DNA from: Collinsella sp. BG-O-102
Lineage (GTDB): Bacteria; Actinomycetota; Coriobacteriia; Coriobacteriales; Coriobacteriaceae
DNA: 64,000 bases
NCBI RefSeq assembly: GCF_023656745.1
Contig: NZ_JAMOKO010000001.1
Span: 1-64,000 of the forward strand
Direction: 5' to 3'
The position numbers and the translations under genes were made by a program. A model generated the notes under the pieces. That model did no database searches and was not told the DNA's origin. It worked only from the letters and a program-made list of their open reading frames with translations. Below are positions 18,466 through 26,562 of the stretch, in pieces; positions within the stretch are counted from its first letter, which is position 1; each line of letters opens with the position of its first letter.

Positions 18466-19056
18466 ATGTCTGAACAGTCGCAGCATATCCATTTTGAGAA
18501 CACGAATAGGTGGAGCACCAAACAGCTCGTTACCATGGCGTTGATGTGCGCCTTGGGCGCCCTGTTTATGTATGTGCAGCTGCCTATCCTTCCTTCGGCG
18601 CCGTTTTTGACGTATGACCCGTCGCTGGTGCCGGCGATGGTGTGTGGATTTGCGTATGGCCCTGGTGCCGGCACCGCTGTTGCCGCTATGGCGATTGTTA
18701 TCCATGCGCTTACCACGGGCGACTGGGTCGGTGCGCTTATGAACCTGGTTGCCACGCTGGGCTACATTCTGCCCGCGGCTATCGTCTATCAGAAGATGCA
18801 TACCTATAAGGGTGCCGTGATTGGTCTGGTGCTCGGCGTTATTGCCGCTACGGCGTTGTCTATGGTCGCAAACCTTACCATTGGCGTATGGTTCTGGTAT
18901 GGCTCGGTCGATGTGATCGCCCCGCTTATGATTCCTGCCGTGCTGCCGTTCAACCTTATCAAGACCGTGCTTAACTCGGTATTGACGCTTGCGGTGTATA
19001 AGGCGGTCTCCAACCTCATCACGCCTAAAAAGGACCAGGTCAAAGGCCGCGCATGA
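18466..19056 (+). CDS. ribU: riboflavin ECF transporter S component
   Basis: The 196-residue membrane protein has about six helices from residue 20 to 180 and the RibU-type beginning STKQLVTMALMCALGALF, with LPILPSAPFLTYDPS after the first helix. RibU binds riboflavin and delivers it through the ECF module. ATG 18466 is chosen over an in-frame ATG at 18445, which lies inside the riboswitch closing helix. The stop overlaps the start of the ATPase gene by four bases (ATGA), so the transporter genes form one operon. Riboflavin specificity is supported by the FMN riboswitch. Confidence 0.93.
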   Translation: MSEQSQHIHFENTNRWSTKQLVTMALMCALGALFMYVQLPILPSAPFLTYDPSLVPAMVCGFAYGPGAGTAVAAMAIVIHALTTGDWVGALMNLVATLGYILPAAIVYQKMHTYKGAVIGLVLGVIAATALSMVANLTIGVWFWYGSVDVIAPLMIPAVLPFNLIKTVLNSVLTLAVYKAVSNLITPKKDQVKGRA

Positions 19057-20957
19057 TTGAGTGTCGGGGCGTTTCCTTTAGCTATGACGGTGCCGCACCG
19101 GCACTCGACGGCGTCGATCTAAACATCGAGGACGGCGAGTTTTTCTGCATCCTCGGTGGCAATGGGTCGGGCAAGTCGACGTTTGCCAAGCATCTGAATG
19201 CACTGTTGCAGCCCGATGCGGGCACGGTACGCGTCAACGGCATGGATGCGTCCGACCCCGAGCTGGTCTACGACATTCGTTCGACCGCGGGCATGGTATT
19301 CCAGAATCCCGATGACCAGCTGGTGGCAACGCTTGTCGAAGATGACGTTGCGTTTGGTCCCGAAAACCTTGGCGTGCCGTCGGCGCAAATTGCGCAGCGC
19401 GTACGCGAGGCGCTGAAGGGTGTGGGCCTGGTGGGCTTTGAGCGTCACGAGACCCATGCGCTTTCGGGCGGCCAAAAGCAGCGCGTGGCGCTTGCCGGCG
19501 TGCTCGCCATGGAGCCGCGCGTGCTCATATTGGACGAGGCTTCCTCGATGCTCGATCCGCGTGGACGCAAGGGCCTCATGAAGGCTTGCCACGCGTTGCA
19601 CGATCGCGGTATGACCATCGTGATGATTACGCACTTTATGGAAGAGGCCGCCGAGGCCGATCGTGTCGCGGTGTTTCGGGCGGGGCGCGTTGCCATGCTC
19701 GGTAAGCCCGAGGAAATCTTGACGCGGGCGGACGAACTTGCGCAGCTCAACCTGGATATGCCGGCGTCGTGCTGCCTAGGTAGGGCACTTCGTGAGAAGG
19801 GCGTTTCCGTTTGCGCGCAGGTGCGCGAGGCAGATATGGTCGCCGAGATTGCGCGGGTTTACGCCGAGCGGGGCGGGGCGGACGTCGCAGTGCAGCCTTC
19901 CGCATCCGATTCTCGTATGCTCGACAATGCATCCTTCGCGACTAACGAGGCGGCCGCATCGGAGCCCGTTATCGAGATTTCGCATCTCTCACATAGTTAC
20001 TCGCTGAGCGCCCGCGAGCGCCGTCGATGGCGCAAGCGGGCGACCACTGCGGACGCATCGAGCAAACAGGCTCTTTGGGGCAACGATCCAAACAGTCCCT
20101 GGGCACTGCGCGATGTTTCGCTGACGGTGCGTCGTGGCGAGTTTCTGGGCCTGGCGGGTCATACCGGCTCGGGTAAATCAACGCTGGTTCAGCATCTCAA
20201 CGGGTTGATTCGTCCGCAGGAGGGAAACGTTTGCGCGCTGGGGCTCGACCTATCAAGCAAGAAAGACGCCGCCGCGGTTAAGGCTAAGGTCGGCGTGGTG
20301 TTTCAGTATCCCGAGCGCCAGCTATTTGCCGAGACCGTGTCGCAGGACGTGGCGTTTGGCCCGCGCAACCTTGGTCTGCCGCAAGACGAGGTTGCGCGTC
20401 GTGTCGCATCATCGCTTGCGCGCGCGGGTCTCGATCTCGCCGCGATAGGCGACAAGAGCCCCTTTGAGCTTTCGGGCGGCCAGCAGCGCCGCGTGGCGTT
20501 TGCCGGCGTGCTCGCCATGGAACCCGAGGTCCTGGTACTCGACGAGCCCATGGCGGGGCTCGATCCGGCTGCGCGCAGGGATTTCCTGGGGCTCATCGAT
20601 CGGCTCCATCGCGAGGGCCTGACTGTTGTCATGGTTTCACACAGCATGGATGACTTGGCTAATTGTTGCGACCGTATGGTTGTGATGAACGAGGGCGCGG
20701 TGTTTGCCGAGGGAACGCCTGCACAGGTTTTTGCGCACGCGGACGAGCTCAAGTCGATCGGTCTAGGTGTTCCTGCCGCTCAGCGTATGGCGTTGGCACT
20801 TGCTGGGACTGGCGTGCCGCTGCGCTGCGACAAACTCTATACGGTTGAGTCGCTGGCCGATGAGCTGGCCGGCGTGCTGATGGGCCGTGCGGGCAAGCCC
20901 GCGGACGCCCTCTGCCAGGTCGATTCCAAGATGCCCGCGCGAGAGGAGGGCTGCTAA
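19053..20957 (+). CDS. fused double energy-coupling factor ATPase (EcfA-EcfA')
   Basis: Usually ECF transporters use two separate ATPases; here one 634-residue chain carries both. Domain 1 (about 1-240) has Walker A GGNGSGKST, signature LSGGQKQRVA and Walker B RVLILDEASSMLD. Domain 2 (about 305-590) has GHTGSGKST, LSGGQQRRVA and VLVLDEPMAGLD. The linker (about 245-305) contains no motif, and an insertion (about 330-355) separates the first strand of domain 2 from the rest. The Walker B acid in domain 1 is followed by Ala-Ser rather than Glu-Pro (DEASS), though the Glu is kept. It powers uptake with EcfT and RibU. Confidence 0.93.
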   Translation: MIECRGVSFSYDGAAPALDGVDLNIEDGEFFCILGGNGSGKSTFAKHLNALLQPDAGTVRVNGMDASDPELVYDIRSTAGMVFQNPDDQLVATLVEDDVAFGPENLGVPSAQIAQRVREALKGVGLVGFERHETHALSGGQKQRVALAGVLAMEPRVLILDEASSMLDPRGRKGLMKACHALHDRGMTIVMITHFMEEAAEADRVAVFRAGRVAMLGKPEEILTRADELAQLNLDMPASCCLGRALREKGVSVCAQVREADMVAEIARVYAERGGADVAVQPSASDSRMLDNASFATNEAAASEPVIEISHLSHSYSLSARERRRWRKRATTADASSKQALWGNDPNSPWALRDVSLTVRRGEFLGLAGHTGSGKSTLVQHLNGLIRPQEGNVCALGLDLSSKKDAAAVKAKVGVVFQYPERQLFAETVSQDVAFGPRNLGLPQDEVARRVASSLARAGLDLAAIGDKSPFELSGGQQRRVAFAGVLAMEPEVLVLDEPMAGLDPAARRDFLGLIDRLHREGLTVVMVSHSMDDLANCCDRMVVMNEGAVFAEGTPAQVFAHADELKSIGLGVPAAQRMALALAGTGVPLRCDKLYTVESLADELAGVLMGRAGKPADALCQVDSKMPAREEGC

Positions 20958-21757
20958 TGGAGGCGTTTTCGTTTGGTAGCTACTATCCTGGAGATAGCGC
21001 GGTCCATCGACTGGACCCGCGCACCAAGTTGCTCCTAGGTTTCGCATTTCTGATCACCGTGCTCACCGTTGGCAGCTTCCGCGGGCTGGTGCCGGTCGCA
21101 ATGTTTGTCGTGCTGGTCTATGTTGTGACCCGGGTGCCGTTGCGTCGGGTCCTATCATCGATGGCGCCACTGCTGGCGATTGTCGTGGTAGTCGCGGTGC
21201 TCAACCTGTTTTCCGACCAGAGTGGCCGCATCCTGTGGCAGCTTGGCTTTTTGCAGGTGAGCGAGGGCTCGCTGCGTTCTGCTGCGTTTGTGGCGTGCCG
21301 CCTGACGTTGATGATGGCCGGCATGAGCGCCATTACACTCACCACGCCGACGCTCGACCTCACCGCGGGCTTTGAACGTCTGCTCGCACCATTTGCGCGC
21401 GTGGGGCTTCCGGCGCACGAACTCGGCATGATTATGGGTATCGCGCTGCGGTTTATGCCGCAATTTGCCACCGAGATGAAACAGACGGCCGATGCACAGG
21501 CAAGTCGCGGCGCGCGCGTGACGGGCGGTCCGCTCGGCGGCGTGCGCATGCTCGGCAGTGTGGCGATTCCGCTGTTCACCGGCGTGTTCCGTCATGCCGA
21601 GACGCTTTCGGCCGCCATGGATGCGCGCTGCTATCACGGCGAACAGGGACGCACGCGTCTGCATGCGCTTACGTTTGGCCGGGGGGATGTACTGGCCGCG
21701 GTGGCGATGGCGCTGCTGGTGACATGCGTTGTCGTTATCAATCTTCAACTTGTCTAA
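20957..21757 (+). CDS. ecfT: energy-coupling factor transmembrane protein EcfT
   Basis: The 266-residue protein has five or six membrane helices and begins FSFGSYYPGDSAVHRLDPRTKLL, the usual EcfT start. Coupling-helix motifs with A-R-G pattern are visible as ADAQASRGARVTGG and AAMDARCYHGEQGR. EcfT links the S component to the ATPases. The ATG shares one base with the stop of the ATPase gene (TAATG), giving tight translational coupling. With the FMN riboswitch at the front, this is a dedicated riboflavin transporter, although EcfT and the ATPase may also serve other S components. Confidence 0.93.
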   Translation: MEAFSFGSYYPGDSAVHRLDPRTKLLLGFAFLITVLTVGSFRGLVPVAMFVVLVYVVTRVPLRRVLSSMAPLLAIVVVVAVLNLFSDQSGRILWQLGFLQVSEGSLRSAAFVACRLTLMMAGMSAITLTTPTLDLTAGFERLLAPFARVGLPAHELGMIMGIALRFMPQFATEMKQTADAQASRGARVTGGPLGGVRMLGSVAIPLFTGVFRHAETLSAAMDARCYHGEQGRTRLHALTFGRGDVLAAVAMALLVTCVVVINLQLV

Positions 21758-21787
21758 GCTCGATTCGAGCGCAAGAAAGGGGTCTCT

Positions 21788-22234
21788 ATGACCGACATCG
21801 ATCGCACGGCTCAGCTCGAGCGCGCCTGCTCGTATCTCAGGCGCATTCCGGCGTGGTATCTTGCCACGACCGATGCGAGCGACGGGTATCAGCCCCGCGT
21901 GAGGCCGTTTTCGTTTGCCATGGTCGATGACGGCAAGCTGTGGTTTTGCACGTCGCGCGACAAGGACGTGTGGGCGGAGTTGAGCGCGAATCCCAAGTTT
22001 GAGGTATCGGGCTGGAAGCCGGGGGAGTGCTGGATCGTGTTAACTGGCGAGGCCGCGCTCGAGGACGATGCATTCGTGAGCGACAAGGTGCGCCAAGCGG
22101 GCTTTAAGCACATGGTGGGCATTGGCGAGCAACACGATAGTGCCAACGACGGCCGCCTTGCATTCTTCTCGGTCCGCAACATCGCTGCGCGGTTCTGCGA
22201 TATCGACGGCAGCGAAGAGCTCCTCGAGCTCTAA
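21788..22234 (+). CDS. pyridoxamine 5'-phosphate oxidase-like split-barrel protein (paralogue 1)
   Basis: The 148-residue protein has the PNPOx-like flavin-binding split barrel pattern: IPAWYLATTDASDGYQPRVR, then PFSFAMVDDGKLWFCTSRDK and KDVWAELSANPKFEVSGW. Family members bind FMN, F420 or heme. The specific reaction is unknown. AAAGGGG precedes the ATG. It stands directly after the riboflavin transporter and before a second copy. The two share IPAWYLAT/VPAWYLAT, RPFSFA, GKLWF and KDVW. The link to flavin supply is suggestive only. Confidence 0.85.
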   Translation: MTDIDRTAQLERACSYLRRIPAWYLATTDASDGYQPRVRPFSFAMVDDGKLWFCTSRDKDVWAELSANPKFEVSGWKPGECWIVLTGEAALEDDAFVSDKVRQAGFKHMVGIGEQHDSANDGRLAFFSVRNIAARFCDIDGSEELLEL

Positions 22235-22288
22235 TTTCCCAAATTGACTACCCATTCCAAAAAGACTGGTCAGGTGACAGGAGGAAAC

Positions 22289-22699
22289 GTGGACGGATTG
22301 AATACGGTGCTGGAGTATCTGACGTCGGTGCCGGCGTGGTATCTGGCGACGAGTGTGGACGGGCAGCCGCATGTGCGTCCGTTCTCGTTTGCACAGATTC
22401 AGGACGGCAAGCTGTGGTTTGTGACGGCGCGCACCAAAGACGTGTGGCAGGAGCTTCTGCAAAACCAGCGCTTTGAGGCCACGAGTTGGTGGCCGGGCCA
22501 TGGTTGGTTGATCCTGCGCGGACGTGCGGGGCTGGACGACCGGGCTTCGAGCGAAATGCGCGAGGCCGGATGGAAGCATCTTGAGCGCTTGAGCGAGCAC
22601 TATGAGGGACCTAACGACCCCACGCTCGTCTTCTTTAGCGTCGAGGATCCTGAGGCTTTTATCTGCAATCACGACAAATGGGTGCCGGTCGAGCTCTAG
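22289..22699 (+). CDS. pyridoxamine 5'-phosphate oxidase-like split-barrel protein (paralogue 2)
   Basis: The 136-residue product aligns along its length with the preceding gene (VPAWYLATSVDGQPHVRPFS, GKLWFVTARTKDVWQELL, and a final acidic Val-Glu-Leu tail). It probably arose by tandem duplication followed by divergence. GTG 22289 is selected because AGGAGG lies four bases upstream; a longer frame from TTG 22244 lacks a ribosome site and reaches into a dispersed repeat motif. A very stable hairpin follows at 22737. Function is not known beyond a likely flavin-type cofactor. Confidence 0.83.
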   Translation: MDGLNTVLEYLTSVPAWYLATSVDGQPHVRPFSFAQIQDGKLWFVTARTKDVWQELLQNQRFEATSWWPGHGWLILRGRAGLDDRASSEMREAGWKHLERLSEHYEGPNDPTLVFFSVEDPEAFICNHDKWVPVEL

Positions 22700-22736
22700 C
22701 CAGCTGGCTCTTCCTAACAACTTAATTTTCGCATGG

Positions 22737-22791
22737 GCGGGCCCCGTATTGCCCGGCGCCGTTATGGGTGCCGGGCAATACGGGGCCCGCT
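22737..22791 (+). terminator. strong hairpin, terminator of the flavoprotein pair
   Basis: GCGGGCCCCGTATTGCCCGG at 22738 pairs exactly with its complement ending at 22790 around a loop of about ten bases. There is only a weak T-run after it. It separates the paralogue pair from the arginine operon. Confidence 0.65.
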
Positions 22792-22834
22792 CCATTTGTC
22801 AATTCCTTCAAGCGAATGTGTCGGGAATGTTTCA

Positions 22835-22871
22835 ATGCATGAACACGCAAGCCATTTACGTATTCATGCAT
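22835..22871 (+). promoter_or_regulatory. candidate operator upstream of argC
   Basis: ATGCATGAA at 22835-22843 and TTCATGCAT at 22863-22871 are exact inverted complements 19 bases apart, shortly before argC. A second imperfect dyad TGCGAAA...TCGCA lies at 22912-22941. TGAA/TTCA half-sites recall ArgR boxes, but the spacing is wider than a single ARG box, so assignment to ArgR is a guess. Confidence 0.4.
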
Positions 22872-22956
22872 CTTTTGGTGCTAAAGTTTCAACCCACTTC
22901 ATAACGACCGCTGCGAAATGCGCATCGGTGCATAAATCGCAGACAAGGAGTCTGAT

Positions 22957-24027
22957 ATGTCTTTGAAGGTTGGAATCGTCGGCGCGGCTGGATATGCCGG
23001 AGCCGAGCTCATTCGCCTCGTGTTCGGCCATCCCGAGTTTGAACTTGTGGCCATTACGTCCAACGCCGATGCCGGCCAGCCGCTGTCCGCGGTGTATCCG
23101 AGCTTTGCTGGCGTGAGCGACCTGGTTTTCACCACGCATGACGCCCCCGAGCTCAAGAGCTGCGATGCGGTTTTTCTTGCCGTGCCGCACACGGCTGCCA
23201 TGGCACAGGTGCCTGCACTGCTTGCCGCAGGCGTTTCCTGCTTTGATCTTTCGGCCGATTACCGTCTGAGCGACGCGTCCGTCTTTGAGGCATGGTATGC
23301 CGCCGAGCACACGAGCCCTGAGTTGCTCAAGACCCGCGCTTTTGGCCTGCCTGAGCTGTTCTGCCAGGACTTAGGGACCGCTGCTTCCAGCCATGCCGCT
23401 GGCAGGCCCGTGTTGGTCGCCTGCGCCGGCTGCTATCCCACCGCAACGAGCCTTGCAGCCGCTCCTGCCGTGCGTGCGGGCTGGGTGGCCGAGAACGGCC
23501 CCGTAATCGTCGATGCCATTAGTGGCGTGACGGGTGCCGGTAAGTCCTGCAACGCCCGCACCCATTTTTGTAGCGCGGACGAGAACCTGGAGGCCTATGG
23601 CGTGGGCAAGCATCGCCATACGCCCGAGATTGAGCAGATCCTGGGCCTGACCGATCGCGTCGTCTTTACTCCGCACTTGGCACCGCTCAAGCGCGGTCTG
23701 CTTTCCACGGTGACGATGCCGCTCGCGCCGCAGACTCTCGACACGTTGGCCCTTGAGGACGTCGTCGACCATTACAAGAAGTTCTACGCCGGTCGCACCT
23801 TTGTGCGCGTGCTCGATGCCGGCCAGCAGCCCAAGACGGCTTCGGTCGTCGGCACCAACGCTGCCCAGATCGGTCTTGCGCTCAACAAGCGCGCGGGCGT
23901 GCTGGTGGCGACGGGTGCTATCGACAATCTGTGCAAGGGTGCAGCAGGCCAGGCGGTCCAGTGCGCCAACATCGTTTTTGGCTTTGACGAGCGACGAGGC
24001 TTGCCCACAGTGGCGTGCCCGGTGTAG
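22957..24027 (+). CDS. argC: N-acetyl-gamma-glutamyl-phosphate reductase
   Basis: The 356-residue enzyme reduces N-acetylglutamyl phosphate with NADPH, the third step of arginine and ornithine synthesis. The N-terminal nucleotide-binding loop is VGIVGAAGYAGAEL. The catalytic Cys is in ACAGCYPTA (about residue 159). VTGAGKSCNARTHFC and HRHTPEIEQIL match the family, the latter carrying the active-site His. AAGGAG lies upstream of the ATG. It is first of argC-argJ-argB-argD. Confidence 0.96.
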   Translation: MSLKVGIVGAAGYAGAELIRLVFGHPEFELVAITSNADAGQPLSAVYPSFAGVSDLVFTTHDAPELKSCDAVFLAVPHTAAMAQVPALLAAGVSCFDLSADYRLSDASVFEAWYAAEHTSPELLKTRAFGLPELFCQDLGTAASSHAAGRPVLVACAGCYPTATSLAAAPAVRAGWVAENGPVIVDAISGVTGAGKSCNARTHFCSADENLEAYGVGKHRHTPEIEQILGLTDRVVFTPHLAPLKRGLLSTVTMPLAPQTLDTLALEDVVDHYKKFYAGRTFVRVLDAGQQPKTASVVGTNAAQIGLALNKRAGVLVATGAIDNLCKGAAGQAVQCANIVFGFDERRGLPTVACPV

Positions 24028-24162
24028 CACATTCGATTGTTAACGATTTGGTAGTCGAGTATCGAGTTGGGCGCCACTTTTAAGCTGGTCTACTAATTGC
24101 GACCGGTATGGCGTGCCAGCCGATGCCCGTTTTTTTGTCTGATATAAGGAGTCGTAGGGACG

Positions 24163-25431
24163 ATGAATACCGACCTGATTGATATTAAGATTCGCGCCGT
24201 CGAGGGTGGCGTTACGGCAGCTGCCGGCTTTAAGGCCGCAGGCATCCATGCGGGATTCCGGAAGAATCCCGAGCGCTTGGACTATGCGCTCGTCGTGCCC
24301 GATAGGCCCTGTCCCGGCGCCGGCGTGTTTACGACCAACCGCTTTTGCGCGGCGCCCGTGCAGGTGAGCCGTGCCAACCTGGGCGGTGCGGACAGGGGCT
24401 ATGGCATTATCGCCGGTGTTTCAATCAACTCCGGCAACGCGAACGCCGCCACGGGCGAGACCGGCCTTGCCTGCGCGCGCGAGACCTGCAACATCGCCTC
24501 GCAGGTTATCGGCTGTGAGCCCCAGCAGATCCTAGTTGCATCCACGGGTGTGATTGGACAGATTCTGCCGATCGACACGTTTGAGACGGCTGTTCCGTCC
24601 GCCTACGAGGCGCTCTCTGCCCATGGCGGTGCCAATGCGGCCCGTGCCATCATGACGACCGATACGCACTCCAAGGAGTATGCCGTTCGCTATCGCAGTG
24701 AGGCTGTGGGCCATGCGGGCAACGCTTATACGGTGGGCGGCATGTGCAAGGGCTCGGGCATGATCATGCCCAATATGGCCACCATGATCGCGGTCATTAC
24801 GACCGATGCCCCCGTCGAGCCGGCGGCGCTCCACACCCTACTGCTCTCGACCGTTAAGCAGACCTTTAATAAGGTGACAGTCGATTCCGATACCTCGACC
24901 AACGACACCTGCATCATGCTTGCTTCTGGCGCTGCTGCCGCTGATACCGAGGCTATCGTCGAGGGCACTGACGCCTTTGACGAGTTGGCCTTTGCCGTGC
25001 ACGAGGTGTGCGAGAGCCTGGCGCGCAACATCGCGGCCGATGGCGAGGGTGCGTCAAAGCTCGTGACGGTTAACGTCACCGGCGCCGCCAACGACGAGGA
25101 AGCCGATATCGCCGCCCGTGCCGTCGCCAACTCGCCGCTCGTCAAGACCTGCATCGCCGGCCACGACTGCAACTGGGGCCGCGTTGCCATGGCGCTCGGC
25201 AAGTGCGGCGTGAAGTTTAATCAGGAAGACGTTTCCATCGACATGATGGGCATGCCTGTCTGCCGCGACGGTCTGACTGTTCCCTTTGACGAGGACGAGG
25301 CTCTGCGACGTTTTGAGGCGTCCGAGATCGTGATCTCGGCCGACCTGGGTGCAGGCGACGCGGCAACGACCGTGTGGACCTGCGACCTCACGCACGAGTA
25401 CATCTCCATCAACGGCGACTACCGTTCCTAG
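24163..25431 (+). CDS. argJ: glutamate N-acetyltransferase / N-acetylglutamate synthase ArgJ
   Basis: The 422-residue precursor cleaves itself into two chains at Thr207 in GMIMPNMATM, the conserved Ala-Thr-Met site; Thr207 then acts as nucleophile. ArgJ moves the acetyl group from N-acetylornithine to glutamate, closing the acetyl cycle. A bifunctional form also uses acetyl-CoA, which sequence alone does not show. Further family motifs are SINSGNANA, STGVIGQILP and the C-terminal SINGDYRS. ATAAGGAG precedes the ATG. It sits 135 bases after argC in the same operon; no argA or argE is seen here. Confidence 0.95.
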   Translation: MNTDLIDIKIRAVEGGVTAAAGFKAAGIHAGFRKNPERLDYALVVPDRPCPGAGVFTTNRFCAAPVQVSRANLGGADRGYGIIAGVSINSGNANAATGETGLACARETCNIASQVIGCEPQQILVASTGVIGQILPIDTFETAVPSAYEALSAHGGANAARAIMTTDTHSKEYAVRYRSEAVGHAGNAYTVGGMCKGSGMIMPNMATMIAVITTDAPVEPAALHTLLLSTVKQTFNKVTVDSDTSTNDTCIMLASGAAAADTEAIVEGTDAFDELAFAVHEVCESLARNIAADGEGASKLVTVNVTGAANDEEADIAARAVANSPLVKTCIAGHDCNWGRVAMALGKCGVKFNQEDVSIDMMGMPVCRDGLTVPFDEDEALRRFEASEIVISADLGAGDAATTVWTCDLTHEYISINGDYRS

Positions 25432-25512
25432 ATTCCAGGCACGCTGCGCATCTTGCCGCGATTGCGGACAGCGAAGCACAGCGTGATAACGATACGAAAG
25501 ACGAGGCAGATT

Positions 25513-26493
25513 ATGAAATTCGCACGCGACTGTCGTTCGAGCGAATCCAACGAAGCAACCGCGCAGCTGCTGTTCGAAGCACTGCCGTGGATTAAAAACC
25601 TGACCGGCAAGACGGTCGTTATCAAGTATGGCGGAGCCGCCATGGTCGATGAGGAACTGCGCCGCGACGTGATGAGTGACATCGTTTTGCTCAAGATCAT
25701 CGGCATGCGCCCCGTCATCGTGCATGGCGGCGGCAAGGCCATCAACGAGGCGCTGAGCCATTACGATATTCCCGTCGAATTTAAGAACGGGCAGCGTGTG
25801 ACTACGCCGGCGACCATGGATATCGTGCGCGAGGTGCTGGGCGGTAAGGTTAACCAGGAGTTGGTCGCCGCCATCAACCACCACGGTAATTTGGCCGTAG
25901 GCGTGTCGGGCAGTGATGCCGGCACGCTCATCGCCGAGCCGCTCGACCCCGAACTCGGTCGCGTGGGCAAAGTGACGCACGTCAACACCGACTATATCGA
26001 GCGCTTGCTCGATAGCGAGTACATTCCCGTAATCGCTACCGTCGCGGCGGGGGAGGACGGCGGCTTCTTCAACATCAATGCCGATACCGCCGCCGGCGCC
26101 GTTGCGGCGGCGCTTCACGCGCATAAGGCGATTTTTTTGACCGATGTCGACGGCCTGTACAAGGATTTTAGCGACAAGGACTCGCTTATCTCCAACCTGA
26201 CGCTCGACGAGGTCAACGAGATGCTCTACGGCGGAGAAGTCGACAAGGGCATGATTCCCAAGCTGCGCGCCGCCGTCGATGCGCTTGCTGCTGGCGTGTT
26301 CCGAGCCCACATCATCAACGGCACGACGCCGCACTCGCTGCTGCTGGAGCTGCTGACCGATGCTGGCGTTGGTACCGTGATCCACTCCACCGAGACGGCC
26401 TACGAGTTCGATACGCATCCGCATCCGCTTTCGACGTTTGCGGCGCGTCTGACCGAGAACCTCGACGAGGTCGAGAAGCTCCAGACGGTCTAG
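25513..26493 (+). CDS. argB: acetylglutamate kinase
   Basis: The 326-residue kinase phosphorylates N-acetylglutamate in the second step of the pathway. It has VVIKYGGAAM, PVIVHGGGKAINEAL, GVSGSDAGTLIA and FFNINADTAAGAVAAAL, all diagnostic of the NAG kinase fold, then FLTDVDGLYKDF. ATG 25513 (MKFARDCRSSESN) is preferred; a longer frame from 25453 lacks a good ribosome site, while GAGGCAG lies just before 25513. The C-terminal tail of about 25 residues after the core is slightly long. Arginine feedback is common in the family and is not decidable here. Confidence 0.95.
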   Translation: MKFARDCRSSESNEATAQLLFEALPWIKNLTGKTVVIKYGGAAMVDEELRRDVMSDIVLLKIIGMRPVIVHGGGKAINEALSHYDIPVEFKNGQRVTTPATMDIVREVLGGKVNQELVAAINHHGNLAVGVSGSDAGTLIAEPLDPELGRVGKVTHVNTDYIERLLDSEYIPVIATVAAGEDGGFFNINADTAAGAVAAALHAHKAIFLTDVDGLYKDFSDKDSLISNLTLDEVNEMLYGGEVDKGMIPKLRAAVDALAAGVFRAHIINGTTPHSLLLELLTDAGVGTVIHSTETAYEFDTHPHPLSTFAARLTENLDEVEKLQTV

Positions 26494-26562
26494 CCGACCC
26501 GCGGTCGTCGCGTCCCTGCACCCATAGCCCTGCGCCGTACGGCGCCCAACGAAAGGCATCTC

